The translations under genes and the position numbers were made by a program. Positions 49,001 through 62,034 of a stretch of 64,000 bases of DNA are shown here, one piece after another. The notes beneath the pieces are model-generated. The model made no database searches and had not been told where the DNA came from. It was given only the letters and a program-made list of their open reading frames with translations. The DNA is from Parus major (Eukaryota; Chordata; Aves; Passeriformes; Paridae): contig NC_031774.1 of assembly GCF_001522545.3 (NCBI RefSeq), forward strand, positions 49,469,022 to 49,533,021, written 5' to 3'. How positions within the stretch are numbered: the stretch's first letter is position 1; the number at the start of each line of letters is the position of its first letter.

Positions 49001-50275
49001 CACAAATTGAACAGGCCAATTCACTTCCTGGCTCAGACACACAAACACATCCGCACAATTCTGACAGAAAGCGAGAAGAAAAGTGATGAGAAAAAGCTAC
49101 TGCTGAAGGGGCAGGAGGAAACTCCATCCTGAATATGCCAGGTGAGGCTGTACAAGTGAACTGTTTAGCATATGTTATGTACAAATGAATGGCAATTTGC
49201 TGAGAGAAAGAAAGAATAATTACAAACATTTATGCCTTGTGCACGTGAATAAAAAAAAAAAATAAATCAGCTTTTAGGAAGCTGGTGCATTGCCCAACCA
49301 AAAGGCAAGGCACCTGACAAGCACTACCCCTAATTTTGTCGCTTTTTAGGTGATTGCTTCCTTCCTTCTCTTCCTGCAGTTGATTTCTTCTCTTTTAGGA
49401 AGTGTTCACCAAGAGGCATTCAACTCTCTGAAAATGGATGGGAAAACAGCAGCAGCAGGGAAGAGGCTGGTCCCATTCTGCAAACCATCCCTGGCTGTTA
49501 CTCCGCTGCAGGAACATGAAAGCCATTCCCATCCCTTTGCTGAGCATGGACACACACCATGCTACAACTTCAAAAAGAGGTCTGCTCCTCCTTCAGTCAG
49601 CCAAGGTGGTTCTGGACACACTGGCTGCTGAGAGTTGTGGTGGTGCCCAAACCTTTCCTACTGTGACTAATTAAAGTAATCTTCACTTATGCTGGTGTCT
49701 TGTAGAAAGTACTGCCATGCAAAAAGAAGACCCCAATTTGTCTGTGTCTTCTGTCAGAGCAGCACAAACCGTGTCATCAGTGGTGCCACTTTATAATCAA
49801 GCTATTCTTTCCCTTCCAAACTATCAGTGCTCCCAAATGTTTAATGAATCAAGGGGTTTAAAATGGGGATATTACTATTGGGAGCAACAAGAGACAACAA
49901 GGCACAAGAAAGATGCCCTGCAATGAAAAAAAAAAAAACCTGTTAAATGAGATAAACAGGAATGTCCTTCCCTTGCATTCCCATAAGTTCCGTTTTTGCC
50001 TCATCTCCCACCTGATACCACCAAAAGCTGTTTGTGCTTTAACAAATATGGATCTGTTGCTGTGTGCTCTCCTGGTCCTTACCTATACTCTGAAGTCACC
50101 TCTCCTAATTCAGCCATCACTCAGCAAACTCCAAAAGGACAAACATTCATTCATTCATTCCAATAAGCAAATTATAAAATCCCCTTCATCCATCTTGTTC
50201 CTATATTTTTAAATTTGATTGTGGCCAGAGAATTGCTAGCTGGGAATTACCCTTCCCCCACTCGCACATACACCC
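46000..50275. other. Intronic sequence without recognised gene
   Basis: Ordinary intron with a short CA-rich run near 46096-46108 and an A-tract near 46211-46222. No gene was recognised. Confidence 0.55.
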
Positions 50276-50870
50276 TTTAAAAATGCAAAATCTAGCCCTC
50301 TATTTCAATATTTCTGATGTCAGTGACCGGTGTCAGCTCTCCCCATACAGTAACTGCTTTAAAGCGCTGCATACAGCACTGCATTAAAAATTAATTACAC
50401 ATGCTATTTTATTGATAGTGCATAATGTAATGAGCACCAGCTGTGCTAAACATCCAAACTCCTTTTTAAGACAGCTATAAAAAAAGAAAGAAACTGCACT
50501 TCCAAATGCTTCTCCTGTCAGAGGAGAAAAACAGCAACATCTTGGATGGATTTGAAACAGGATTCTTTGATTTAGCTCTCCATTTGGAGCGTTTGAAGAG
50601 TTCAGACTCTCGGGCTCAGTGTAGTGGTATGCGATTGAGTTAACTCTCTCAACGTTGGAACCATTGTCCTTACTGCAGGCAACGTTGCCTTGAACCTTTT
50701 CGTCCCAAGACTACCAGATTCAGTTCCACCCATTAATATCGCAATTAAGGGCTTTTCTTTTTTCCCAGGATGTCTGGAAATGGCAAGCATCCGCTTTAAA
50801 GCACCTTTAAATATCACTATTGCTCCTGCTGGTTCTTAACTTGACATAATTAGGACTTACAAAGTTATAG
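50275..50870. promoter_or_regulatory. Candidate conserved non-coding element
   Basis: Homeodomain-like words (ATTAAAAATTAATTACAC, ATTTTATTGATAGTGC, CATAATGTAATGAGC) are followed by CpG-retaining sequence (GGTATGCGATTGAG, CTCAACGTTGG, CAACGTTGCC, TTTCGTCC, ATATCGCAATTAAGG). Two near-identical CAACGTTG words lie 33 bases apart. Suggested on composition only. Confidence 0.35.
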
Positions 50871-53800
50871 TGATCAGCCATCTGTCTAGAACAAAGCCAC
50901 AGCCATGCTCACATTGCCAGCGACCCTGCCCCATGCAGCACTCTCATTTTAGTCACCTCTTTGCAATTTTAAGGTCTCTTCGCTGCCTCTTGACAAACAC
51001 ACCATTCAGTCAAAAAAACAGTCTGTGTTAGATCCACCTATTTTGAGTTTGGATCTGATTTTAATATCTAGTGAGACAGGGAGCTGCATAGACAGCAGGT
51101 CACATATGATTTTAATACTTGGATAGATGAATGAACACAGAGATTGATAGATAGGTGTAAAGATGGATGCGTGCACTCAGACTGATGCATTACTCTTTTT
51201 AGTGTATACATCTTTCACACATCCCTGCACTCTGTAAGTACTGTCCACAAAGTCAATTCTACTATAGTATGCATTAAATATTTCACTAAAATAAATAAAT
51301 ACGTGTACCATGACTCATAGGAACATCTTTCCTGAATGTTAGCCAGTATTTTATACAAACCTCTTCTTTATGCAGCAAAATGAAAAGATACATTTACAAA
51401 GACTCTCAGGGAAACTATAGACCTTTGTCTGTCCTCTGACACTTATACCAAATTCCTCTTTCTCCTCTCAAATAAAGCACCCAGGGCTGAAGAGAAATCA
51501 ATTTTTTTTGCACCTTTTTCGATTTTTTTTTTTTTTTTGAGACTCCACTCAGCAAAAAATGAGGCGTAAAGTATCAGCCATTGTCCTGGGATCCGATGAG
51601 TTAGAAGGTTTGTGCTGGATGAGTTTGCATTCTCTGATTACTGTTTTGTTTTCCATTGATCCTCCTGTGTTAATAAAACCCAGTCTGGAGTGAACAAAAG
51701 CTTGCTTCTTGTTCAAGTAAGAAATGTGCTGAGTGCATACCATATCATTAACATAAAAGTTTTTGAAATAATACTTCTTTCTAGACAGACTGTATTAATT
51801 GCATCAAGCTTTTTACAGCAGGGTGGTCTAATCTAGCTCTTTTCATTGGCTGACTCCAGTTATAAAACCAACATAAAATGAATACGGTGATATAATAGAT
51901 GGAGGAAAAAGTATTCTTTTAAAACCTATGATTTAGTTACAGGGACTGCTTTTATCTTTACTGTCACCTTAACCTCTGCCAAGAAAACACCAGACTAGTT
52001 AAATGAAGCAGTAAGTAGAATTTCAGTAGCCAAGTAAATTGATATTAGCTTTACAAGATGACTGTGATTTTCAGAATGTCCTAATGACTAACACAGCTGA
52101 TTCCTTGAATTAGCAGGAGCTTGTTCCTCTCTTCCGAGATACGGCCCCATGCCTTCCTCTATTTTAGACCTTAAATTTCACAGCCCTGTCCATTAATCAC
52201 TGCTGTCCATGCCCACTTGCTGTTTTTATACATGCAACTAAGTATCATAATTGCTTTCCACCTCCTTCCATCAGCCTACATGTGGGAAGGAAGCAGTTTC
52301 ACTGTTAGATGAATATATGTGTATTGGACAGATTTAATTATCTTTACAGGGCTATATAAAACCCTCATTTGTAGGCCCAGGTCCAAAAAATTTGGACTAG
52401 GTATATATCTGAATGTAAGCACAGGGGATAAATTATTCCCTGTGCCATTACGATCCCCTTTGTCTTATGCTGATTACAATCCTCTTCCTGAGGCTTTTGC
52501 ACCATAGTATCTTCAAGGCAGAGACTTTTTTTCTTTGGAGAACACACTGTAAAGTGCCATGCACTTCTGCACTGAGATTTTCAATGCTCATTTCTCGTTA
52601 ACTTTAATGGGAAATGGGCATCCAAATCTCTTAGGCAGCTTTGACAATTTAAGCCTTAATGTACAATATTAATAAATCAGCATCATAAAAAGAGCCTTAT
52701 GAAGATGTATTGTGAAAAAATAGCCCCACAAAAAGCATTGCAGTATATGTGTGCATGCACACAGGCATATACTTTTCTTTACATAATTATGTCTCTCAAC
52801 AATCATTTGCATGTCTCTGTTATGCAAAAAAAAAACTGTGTGTTTTACAGTTACTCTGAGCAGTTGCAATTCATTGAAATGAAATAAAAAGCACGCTCAA
52901 AAAAAGCACCCTAATCTGGCAAGGGGTAAAGCAAAATGAATGCTTTGCCCATTTATATTTTAGATCCAAGCTACACAACCCTGTGAATTTCATCACTCTA
53001 TTCCAACTTCTAATTAAATAGGCACTAAAAACATTTGAACGGGAGAACCCAATTCAACTGACAAAAGCTTCTGGGGCAAAATATATAAATAAATAAATAC
53101 ACTGAGAGAGACTGAACCAGTGGTAGAGAAATTTTTACATGAAAAAACATGGACTTTTACTTGCAAATTCCTCATCCTGGGGTGCCTTGAACACAAAGAA
53201 TTGAACAAAGACAGAGAGGACCACGATCAGCACCGGCTGAGCAGCACAGTGGACATCCAAGCAGACCTCCCAGCACCATTTGCTGTGATTGAAACTATCA
53301 GCAGCACGTTTTCTAAAGATCTCTAACAGCTCTGGATGAGGCAGCACGACTTCCTCTGTGCATGACTGAACACTACTCGGCATCCCACACAATCATTCTT
53401 ATCGAGGTCGGAGATTTCCAAATGCAGTTTTCACACATGTGTACCCCAAATCCCAGCAGCAGACAGACATTTGGATTCTCCAGCACAGACAGCTGGGAGG
53501 GACTCTTGAGGGCCCTGTTTGTGAGTGCCCAGCAAAGCTTTTGGAGTACCTGCAACTTCAAGCCATCAGAATCTCAGTCTGCTTGAGAACTGCATGGAAA
53601 ATCTCCAGGTCCTGAATTAAATAAATGCTGAAAAACAGGAAAGGTAAGAAATGATGAAGGATGAGGGGAGGCGGGAACTGCTGATGGCTTTTGTTCAAAG
53701 AGGTAGCCAATTCCTCAGAAGCAAGAACAGGGCTGACAGAATAAAAGGCTAATCAAGTCAGAGAGACAAGTTGATCTCTAAAGCTGGAGCAAGTGACTGT

Positions 53801-55740
53801 TGTAAATGTCTATATTAAAAAAGAGGGCACAATGCAGGGATTGTCACTAGATTATTAATCAACACAAAGAACTCACTTTTCTATCATTTCCACAAAACAT
53901 TTTGGGTAACAGAAAGACCTCATAACCCTTGCTGTGGGGTTTAAGCCATGCCTAGGCTTGTGTACAGTGAATACTATGAGAGCTAAGAAAGGGTTAAGTA
54001 GAAATAATCTTTTTCAAGGGAAGAAAATGTTTCTTTCAAGCAGACCTTGACCAACTACTGTCATAAACATGTAGCATGCACTTTGATAAAACCCATTCTC
54101 TAAGTGTCGCAGACTGCAGCAGTAATTACAGGAAGCCATGATAACAGGTCTCCTCTCCACAGAGCTGGCATCACTCTCCCAGCAAACAGGCAATTCCAAA
54201 AACTCACAGCACAGAACTCCAAAGTGAGAACTCCAAGTACGCAAAGTACAAAAGCCTCACCTTCCCCACATTCTTTAATGAGTTATTCCTTCCTTCCTTT
54301 TCTATTTTTAGGTGCACTTGCTTCCATTCCCACTAACTGCTGGCATCAGAAGCAAGAGGGAACTGGGGTATCCAGTTCAGTGGTACAATTATGTGCCTCC
54401 CAAAGGCATGCACGTGCATACTGCACCAGCGAAGACAGAGGACAGCAAAACATGAGACCAGTTCCAGTTTGGTTTACTGGCTGCTGGGAGAAGAGAAGGC
54501 AGAGAAGCTTTCTGACTTTCTGATCCAACGCTCACCATTTTTAAGAGCCTGTCTCGACATCCTTCTGTGGTGGCCAGTTGGTCAGTCTGCCGAGGCTGAT
54601 GAAGCAGAATTTGATTAAAACAGCATCCCCTGCCACACTGCATGCAGCAGCTTGGATAGAAAATTTAACCAGACCCCAGATTTACTGATGGCATCTGACC
54701 ACACAGCACATTGCTACAAGCCCAGAGCCTGTGTGCCAGTGCAAGCGGATGGGTGCAGGCTGAGCATCTTCCAGGCAGCACAGGAGCCTTCTCTGTGGGC
54801 CCTGAGCCTCACCCAGGATCTACACAGCACCCTGCAGAGTGCTCTTAGCCTCCTCGTGAGAATATTTTATCTTTCAAGACCCACGGTTTCCAAGATACAA
54901 ATTTAAATTCCTTGCAAAACTTTATATCTCACCTTATCACATCAACGAGAGATGTACAGGAAGATTCTCATGAGATACAGCATACTGTAGCCAAGTGGTA
55001 CCAGTGCTTGTGGAAGGAAAAAGCAAGCACAACAAAGTTTTGCCAGCTTCAGGGGGGAAACGAGGAACCATTTCCCAAAGGCTTTACTCCTGACAGTGAT
55101 TGCTGTCTCTCTGAATCCTTTGGTCCTCACACTTCACTTATCCAGCATCATTTAGGGAGCTCCTTATTAAACTACATGCACATTATCATGAATGAGAGCT
55201 GTGGAGTTTGGCCCACCACAGAGAGAGTCCATAAACATTTGTGGATTTTGCCGCATCTGTATTTTCTTTTAAACCCTCCCCATTTTCACCTCACCAGCCC
55301 ACAGTTCAGCACAGACCAAGCCTTGCAACTGAGCCATGCTCAGAAACACCCACTGATTTCAAAGAGATCACTGGGTCTGAAATGATGGGGTCTGGTGACA
55401 ATATGTCTGTGTTCTCTTTGGCTAGCTTGGTGTGCCTTCATTTTCACATCACTTTCCCCTCCTCGTGGTGATAAAAGTCAGGCATCCAAAAGGAATAAAG
55501 GAAAAGAAAAACTGATGGGGTAAGAGGCCAGGGATGCATGGTGAGTTACCAAGGAGCATTTTCTCAAAGCAAGGGAGAAAACAGCATGGAGCACATACAT
55601 CCTGCGTGCACATGGATGCGGAGGAGAGCCTTTAATATGAATGATTGAGGAGGAAGGGCAAAAAAGAAGGAAATAAAAATACCTCAGATGTTAAATGTTA
55701 TCCAATTAAGCTTAAAATAAACAGCCTAGAGAGATGAAAT
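50870..55740. other. Intronic sequence without recognised gene
   Basis: Ordinary intron with a T-tract at about 51524-51538. ORFs up to 157 codons (plus 54912-55385) carry no recognised domain and are inconsistent with the BCL11B strand. Confidence 0.55.
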
Positions 55741-56073
55741 CTTGATACTGGGGTATCACATTCTGCAAGGAGTCTCAGACATTTGTTCACAACATGGCAC
55801 AAACGGCCCGGCAGCGGCCGCAGGTGACAACTGAGGGTGGGCAGGCAGGAGGGGAGGGATGAGGAAATGGAGGGAGTCGCATGCCCTTTCCCACTCCCCA
55901 TCCTCTTCCAGGGTGGAGAGGGAAGCAGGAAGGGAAGTGGGGGAGGAAGGAGGGTTAGGGCATTTTCTCTGCCTTCCCCATGCGACCCAGCAAAGGCAGC
56001 TCTCCCACAGCAAAGACGACATCACTTGGCAGCACTACTGACCTTCAGATAGCAACAAAAAAAAAAGTATTTC

Positions 56074-56079
56074 TATTAC
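56074..56079 (-). promoter_or_regulatory. BCL11B: Splice donor of BCL11B exon 3
   Basis: The exon ends TTGTCAG and the intron begins GTAATA. It is a reasonable U2 donor: G at -1, GTAA at +1 to +4, but T rather than G at +5. That may weaken it and suits an optional exon. Confidence 0.9.
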
Positions 56080-56295
56080 CTGACAACTGACAATGACATC
56101 CAAATGTGCCTGACGTCTCAGTCTGAATCTCAGTCTGAGTCCCGCCAACTGAGACTGCACGTGCACCACAGCAGGGCAGGCTAAGGCAGGGCGGGAGGGA
56201 GGCCAGTGCGCGGAGAGGTGACGTGATCACGGATGTGTGAGGGTGGGAGGAGGCAGCTATGGGAGCCCCCGGCAGGTTTGCAGGCCTGGACGGCC
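56080..56295 (-). CDS. BCL11B: BCL11B internal coding exon 3 (optional cassette in mammals)
   Basis: This 216-nt exon reads [17 protein letters not shown], then [20 protein letters not shown], and ends FGCHCQLSG. It matches mammalian BCL11B coding exon 3, whose characteristic [16 protein letters not shown] segment I recognise. The acceptor is a pyrimidine-rich TTGTTTTTTCTCCAG, and the donor is TCAG followed by gtaatagaa. Exon 3 starts and ends in the same phase: its leading GG completes a Gly codon, and its trailing G joins the GT that opens the last exon. Skipping it is therefore frame-neutral, as in the shorter mammalian isoform that lacks about 71 residues. The peptide is Pro/Ala/Ser-rich with a CC and a CHC cluster but no zinc finger; it lies between the N-terminal zinc finger and the first finger of the last exon, and its biochemical role is not established here. 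A 12-nt tandem duplication inside it encodes TQTEIQTE. It is 46.5 kb upstream of the last exon. Confidence 0.95.
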
Positions 56296-56320
56296 CTGGA
56301 GAAAAAACAATAGAAAAAAC
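56296..56320 (-). promoter_or_regulatory. BCL11B: Splice acceptor of BCL11B exon 3
   Basis: The minus-strand tract CTATTGTTTTTTCTCCAG precedes exon base 56295. The AG is at 56296-56297 and a strong U-rich tract lies directly upstream. Confidence 0.92.
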
Positions 56321-58954
56321 TGTCAGTCGGATCTAAGTCTGAAGGGACAGAGGAGGCATCAAACAAGCGAAGTGGGGCCTGGCTGCCTAACGCACAACAC
56401 GCTTGGTCTGAACCCCTCTCTGGGTCCGGCTGAGGCTGGCGGGCTCACGCTGGGTGGGGGAAGAATAAGAAGAGACCTGGAGGACCTGCAAACCCAGGCT
56501 GAGGGCCTGTGTGGGCATGGAGCGGGGTGAGGGTGGGGGACGGCCAGCCCTGGCACTGAGCAGAGCCAGAGGCGGCGGATGTCGCCACCAGCGCTTGCTC
56601 AGGGACCAAATCAAAAGGGGGATAATTGTTTTATGGCTGTGTTAATGCACTGAGCCGACAAAAAACTGGGCAGGCTTTCTGCCGAGCCACTGCTGAAGTG
56701 GGCTCAACACACCAGCCCGGACAAAGTGCGGTGACTTAGAGCTCAAATGGCTTCAGCGAGGTGCCAGGAGCTGAGCTCCCAGAAGGAAGCCTTGGCGGCC
56801 ATGCGCTGCCTTCCCGCTTGAGCTGCAGCCAGTTGTGCATTTTGCATGCCCCGATTATGCAGGCTGATTCCCTACTGAGCCTGCAAGGAAGGGAACAACC
56901 TTTTTCCTGGTAGCTAAAAGATGATATTGTAACCTCCAACCTTATTATTTATTTTTAACCCCTCTAGGAATCACCTGCCATTTAAAAGCTGCATTTAAGA
57001 GTTTTCTCCTGCTTCACTGGAAATGCTTGCTCCTCCTGGCACTAGTCCAAACTGAACTCTGTGGCTTTGAAAAACTAAGATACAAGTCTTAAATATCAAC
57101 ATACACCTGCACAAATACAGACACACACATACACACAGAATCATATAGGAGTCACGTTTTTGACTGGCACAAATTAGCAGAATTTAATGGGAAGCTGAGT
57201 GAACGGCACCACTTTCCATCCACTGGGAATCCCAACCCCTCCATTTCAAATGATTCCTGCCACTTAGTTATTAACTAAAGGGTAGCTACTAATCAAGGCC
57301 AGTTTCAAAATGAATATATGTGGTGGAGTAGCTGCCATTAAAAAGTTGGCATTTGCCAACAGCTACCGCACAGTGGTAGATCAGAAACCACAGTTTCCCC
57401 CTGTTTTTAGATCAGGAAATACGTGTGCTAATTGTGGGGCACCTTCTTTCAAATACTTTCTTTCTAAATGGCGGCATCTCTGGCTGTGCTTGCATGTGCA
57501 CCTTGCAGATGGATGCAAACATCATGGCAGCAAGCAGAAATATTTATCTGTGTTCCTTCCAACCCTAGAAAAAACATTTCATAAAGGAACCTACACTGTG
57601 GCAGCAAGGAATAATGTTTATTCATGCTCCTTCTGACCCTAAACATGCAACATTTTTCAAGGGAGTCTCTCCACCTTGAGAGTCCCTGTTTGGAAACCAG
57701 GCCTGCATGTTGATCTGACAGCTACACATGTGAGGCAAATGGGGATACTTCATCCTTGGCACAGGATCCAGCACTCCAGTCTGCAAGGACTGCATTTGAT
57801 TTTGGCGTTTATCTTAAATGGCTAAGAGACCACCAGTGCAAAACATTTGTGTGAAGCTTTTGCCAAAACCACAAGTGAAGAGTCTAAATTCCCTGTGTAA
57901 ATACTTGAGCTTCAAGCATTGAGGATAAAATTTGTGCTGTTTTGTGAGGACTGGTTTTAAATAGAAGCCATCTCTGTGGCTTGTGGGACAGGGAAGGACT
58001 TTTTTTTTTTATTTTGGGGGCTCTGTTGTTTGACTTTTGTAGCTCTTTGATCTCTCTGGAAGTACTATACAAGCAGGTATCTGCTATCCAGATCATACCT
58101 ACATTGCATTTCTGGCAATGTGCATGTGAAAACTGATGCTGGACATGGATTCTGTATGTGTAGGCACTACTCTACTCCAACTGTAACAAATATGAATAAC
58201 GTTTGCTTTTTTCATGGAATAAGGAAAGAATAATACACATTCCCTCCAATGACTTAACAATTGTATCTTATATTCCTAATATAATAAAAACTGCTAGGCT
58301 GTGTTGAGCTGCCTGGGTGCCTGTCCTTGCTTGGACATCTGTGAGCTTGACATGGGGATTTAGAGTAGAAGCACAGGGCAGCTACATCTCAAGTTGCACT
58401 GAGATGTGTCTGTGGTCTCACCATGACTAAGGACACAGGTCTTGCAGTCACCTGGCCCTCTATGTATCATGATGCCTTACTATGGGTTTTGAAGGAGATT
58501 ATCACACAGAGAAGCTATATGAAGCCCACCAAATGCATCATCTGACTCCACTGCATAGGGCTTCAATGTGGAGGTCCATGGGCCCTGGCACACAACACTG
58601 CCCTGAGAGTAATGGCCTCCTCTCAAGCCCTGGTGTGTCCCACACATCCACTGGCAATGAATTTAATACACTGTGCACAGCCCTGAGGTGTGAGAGATGC
58701 AAAAAACTCTCATCAAGGAAGGCCCTCCCAGATCTTACACAGCACATCTCTAGTGTGGAAAGGGAATAAAGGTCTCAAATAGGAGGTTTGTCACCATCTG
58801 GTCAAAGCCATTCTCTAAGAGCCTCCCAACAGTGCTACTGGGGGCAAAACAGCAATCTGTTTTAAAAAGGTACCTAACAATTTTACCAGAAGCACTGTAT
58901 GAACCAGATGCCAGTAAGTGGATGCAACTGAAACTGTCACTCAGAAGTTCTTTT

Positions 58955-59277
58955 TTTTTGTCCTCATCCTGGAGAAGAGAGGCTTTGGGGATACCTTATA
59001 GCAGCCTTCTAGTACCTGAAGGGGGATGACAAAGAAGACAGTAAGGGACTTTTTACAGAACATGTGATGATAGGACAAGGGACAATGGAATTAAACTGAC
59101 CAAGGTAGGTGTAGATTAGGTTTTAGAAAGAAATCCTTTACTGTGAGGGTGGTGAGAGACTGGAAGAAGTTGCCCAGAGAATTGTGCTCAAGACCAGGTT
59201 GGATGGGTCTTCAAGGTGTCCCTTACCATAGCAGGGGCATCTGTTCCAACACAAATCATTCTATGATTCTGTGATTT
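58955..59277 (+). mobile_element. CR1 LINE 3' end
   Basis: Sense CR1: CCTGGAGAAGAGAGGCTTTG, then TTCTAGTACCTGAAGGGGG, GACTTTTTACAGAACATGTG, GATAGGACAAGGGACAATGG, TTTACTGTGAGGGTGGTGAG, GGTTGGATGGG and the terminal repeats ATTCTATGATTCTGTGATT. It is 5' truncated, non-coding, and lacks about 25 bp of consensus after GCCCAGAGAA. It lies in intron 2 in the opposite orientation to BCL11B. Confidence 0.93.
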
Positions 59278-59876
59278 GATGTAAATTTGAGGAAATCTGA
59301 AAATTGCTTTCCTAGTATCACTAAAGAAAGGATTGGTAGAGAGAAGAAGAGTGGACTGAGAGACTCTGGCAGATGATCAGGGATTACCACCAGCATTCCC
59401 AAGTCCAGCACTAAGAGACAAATATTGTGTAGCTGCCAGACCAGGAGACTTAAGTCTGCCCTTACAAGCAAAGTTAAATCAAGTGATTCCTCCTCTTTAC
59501 TGCCACTTCAAGGTTTACTTCTTTTTTACTAATCAGGACAGTCCTACAGAATCAGATCAAGTGGAAAATCACAAAGATGGAAATCATATCCAGTGGCCTC
59601 AAGAAAAGGCAGGGAGAAAATGAGGGCTCCACCATTAGGTATATGATACCTCTTCACAGCTATAGGAAAAATAACACTTGTGTTCAGATTGCATTTGCTA
59701 GGAACATATTCCCACTTCATCTAGCTCCTCTCTGTGGGATCATATGTGTGATTATTATCCCATAAAGGTCTATTTAAAGCTGAAAATGAAGATGAAGGAT
59801 CTTCAACTTAACTGTTAGAGGTGACAGACAAACACAAAATAAACAAAGATATAAAGAGAGATAGAGAGACAGATGG

Positions 59877-59926
<50 letters not shown>

Positions 59927-59938
59927 CAGACAGATAGA
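59877..59938. repeat. GATA tetranucleotide microsatellite
   Basis: About twelve perfect GATA units (59877-59924), then GACA/GATA variants. Confidence 0.97.
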
Positions 59939-60892
59939 ATCTTAAGGTGGTGCTGAGAGATTTTTGCTCAGCCCACACAGCAACAGGCAAGGGAGTGGAG
60001 CTGATCTCTGGAATTCTACATCCAATCGACCACATCACATTGCATAGAGATTTCAAAGAGAAAACACACCTGCGAGCCCCTGACTGCCACAAAGGGCACA
60101 GCCACAATCAGCACTAAAGGGAAAGCAAACCGCAAGAACTGCAGTGCAATCTTAGAGGCAAATATCCCATCTGGATGGGGAGAGCAGGCACACACATGCA
60201 GCATTGTGTTGCTCAGACATCCCTGACACGATGTGTGGTGCTCGATTTTCCTCTTGGGTCAGCACTGGGAAATCACTCACCTGCACTGCAGATCTCAATT
60301 ACATATTCTGCATTCATTCTGCATGGATGCAAAGGAGTTTTGCACATAACGTGAGTGTGAAACATGCACAGGGACTGCCACCATATAATAAATACATATG
60401 TACTGTTAATGGTAAAGGAAGATTTTGTTCCCATGCTTTAAACAGGCTCAGCATATCCTCAGAACCTGTGCATGGTAGTAGCTCACAGGTGATGTTGACT
60501 GCAATGTACCACTAAAAGTAATTCTTTTTTTTTCTCTCTGCTATTTTTAAATTTGCAAAGAAGAAAATAAGGTAAATTTGACATGACCCCAGATGGAAAA
60601 TGGAAAAGCCTAGATGAACCCAACAAAAGCCACAATCAAGGCATAAATTGCATCCTTTTGTTGCCCCTCTCCCAGAGCCTAGGCATGACTGGCCATATGA
60701 TGTGGTGTATGTAAAACACCATGCTCCTCTGGCACATCTGCAGAAAAGTCCCTGAGCAAAATACAAAGAAGGAGCCAAAGCAGCATCCAAAACATCCCAC
60801 CTCATGATGGCTTAGACCAGGGGAAGCAATCCTGAATTAAGAGACCTGGCTTTGCATCTCATGTCACATATAAGTGCAGCCACACGTATCTG

Positions 60893-60985
60893 GTGTGTCC
60901 TGGGGGTTGTGTGCTTGGCTGGGTGGGTGCCTGGGTGTGTATCTGTGTACAGGCAGACAGGCAGGTGCACAGGCAGACGTGTGAG
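60893..60985. repeat. Degenerate GT/GGCAGACA-rich stretch
   Basis: GTGTG and GGGTGGGTGCC words are followed by CAGGCAGACAGGCAGG and CAGGCAGACGTGTG; a decayed simple repeat. Confidence 0.65.
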
Positions 60986-61414
60986 TTGATTAACAGCGCA
61001 CAAACCAAGTTTTTCTACGTGTTTCTCTGTGCCTGTCTGGGGATAGAAAATCCTATCAATAGCTGGTTAGAGAATAAAGCTTGGCTCCATTATTAAAAAA
61101 CTCTCTTTCAATAAAAAGAAAAACATCTGTTCAAACAGTGTACGGCGACAAATTTGGAGTGCGGGCTGAAGCATCATCCCTGCCCTGTGCCCGTCATGTT
61201 CAGGGAAAATACTGCAGATGTTTTGAGAGGGGTTTTACATGAACCATTGCAGCAGGTTTCCAAAAATGATAGAAAAATCTATCCACTAATCTCTCCAACA
61301 GATTTTTTTCCAAGCTTTTTCTAAAACAAGTTGTCTTCTGTGTATCACACCCTCTCCTGTGGACTGTTCCCACCTGATAGTATTGTCTCTTTTTGCAGAC
61401 ACCTACAGTGTTGG

Positions 61415-61480
61415 GAAATACACACAAGCACACACACGTACACACACAGAGACACAATTCTAAACACACACAAGCACAAA
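61415..61480. repeat. Degenerate CA repeat
   Basis: ACACACAAGCACACACACG, then CACACACAGAGACAC and ACACACACAAGCACAAACAC. It generates Cys/Val-rich minus-strand and His/Thr-rich plus-strand frames that are not genes. Confidence 0.8.
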
Positions 61481-62034
61481 CACTTCCAAGAGCGACCAGC
61501 AGAGCAGTGCCTGCACACCCTGCGAGGGGCAGATAGACAGAGCATCCCCCAGGAAGGGCAGAACGACTCCCTGGTGTGGGCAGACACACAACTGTACACA
61601 CTCACACCCAGAGTCCAGCACTCAGCCAGACACACCTGCACACCAGCCCCCACCTCTCCCCCCAGCACACGCACGGTGGTTCAGGAGCAGTTTCCCCACA
61701 CTGACTGTGATGCTTAGACAAAAACTTTGCTCAAGCTGAAGATGCAAAAGTTGCACCAGGAAGAGAAGAAGGAGAGCAGGGAAGAGATTTCTTGTTGTAT
61801 TTTGCTCAGGGATTTTTTCATTTTGGCAGACAAGGATTCCCTTTGAATTGATACATTTCTTTCTCCCAAGAATTTCAAATGATAATGCATAAATGAGTCA
61901 TAGATCAAGAACGGCGACGTGGTGAGCAAGGAGGAGAAAGAGTGTGAGTGAGGGGCACTGGCACAGAAATTTGACAGCACCCCAACTCCCCCCCTTCCTC
62001 CCCCCATGCCAAGACATTAATTCTCACAAGTCGG

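Larger units (their letters stand above)
9564..56079 (-). other. BCL11B: BCL11B intron 3 (46.5 kb)
   Basis: The intron is bounded by the exon 3 donor and the last-exon acceptor. It contains all the transposable elements and most of the candidate regulatory blocks listed separately. No additional exon with BCL11B similarity is visible in it on the minus strand, and no nested gene is recognised on either strand. Confidence 0.93.
55740..56620. other. GC-rich block around exon 3
   Basis: GC content and CpG frequency rise sharply around the exon compared with the AT-rich intron, with words such as GGCCCGGCAGCGGCCGCAGG and purine-rich GGGAGGAAGG runs. This could reflect local GC-biased conversion or a CpG island. 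No initiation site can be assigned. Confidence 0.55.

Noticed and set aside
54912..55385. 157-codon plus-strand frame
   Set aside because: No domain or homologous feel, no promoter or splice context, and it lies antisense in the intron.
61200..61717. Cys-rich minus-strand and His/Thr-rich plus-strand frames
   Set aside because: They arise from the degenerate CA repeat at 61415-61480.
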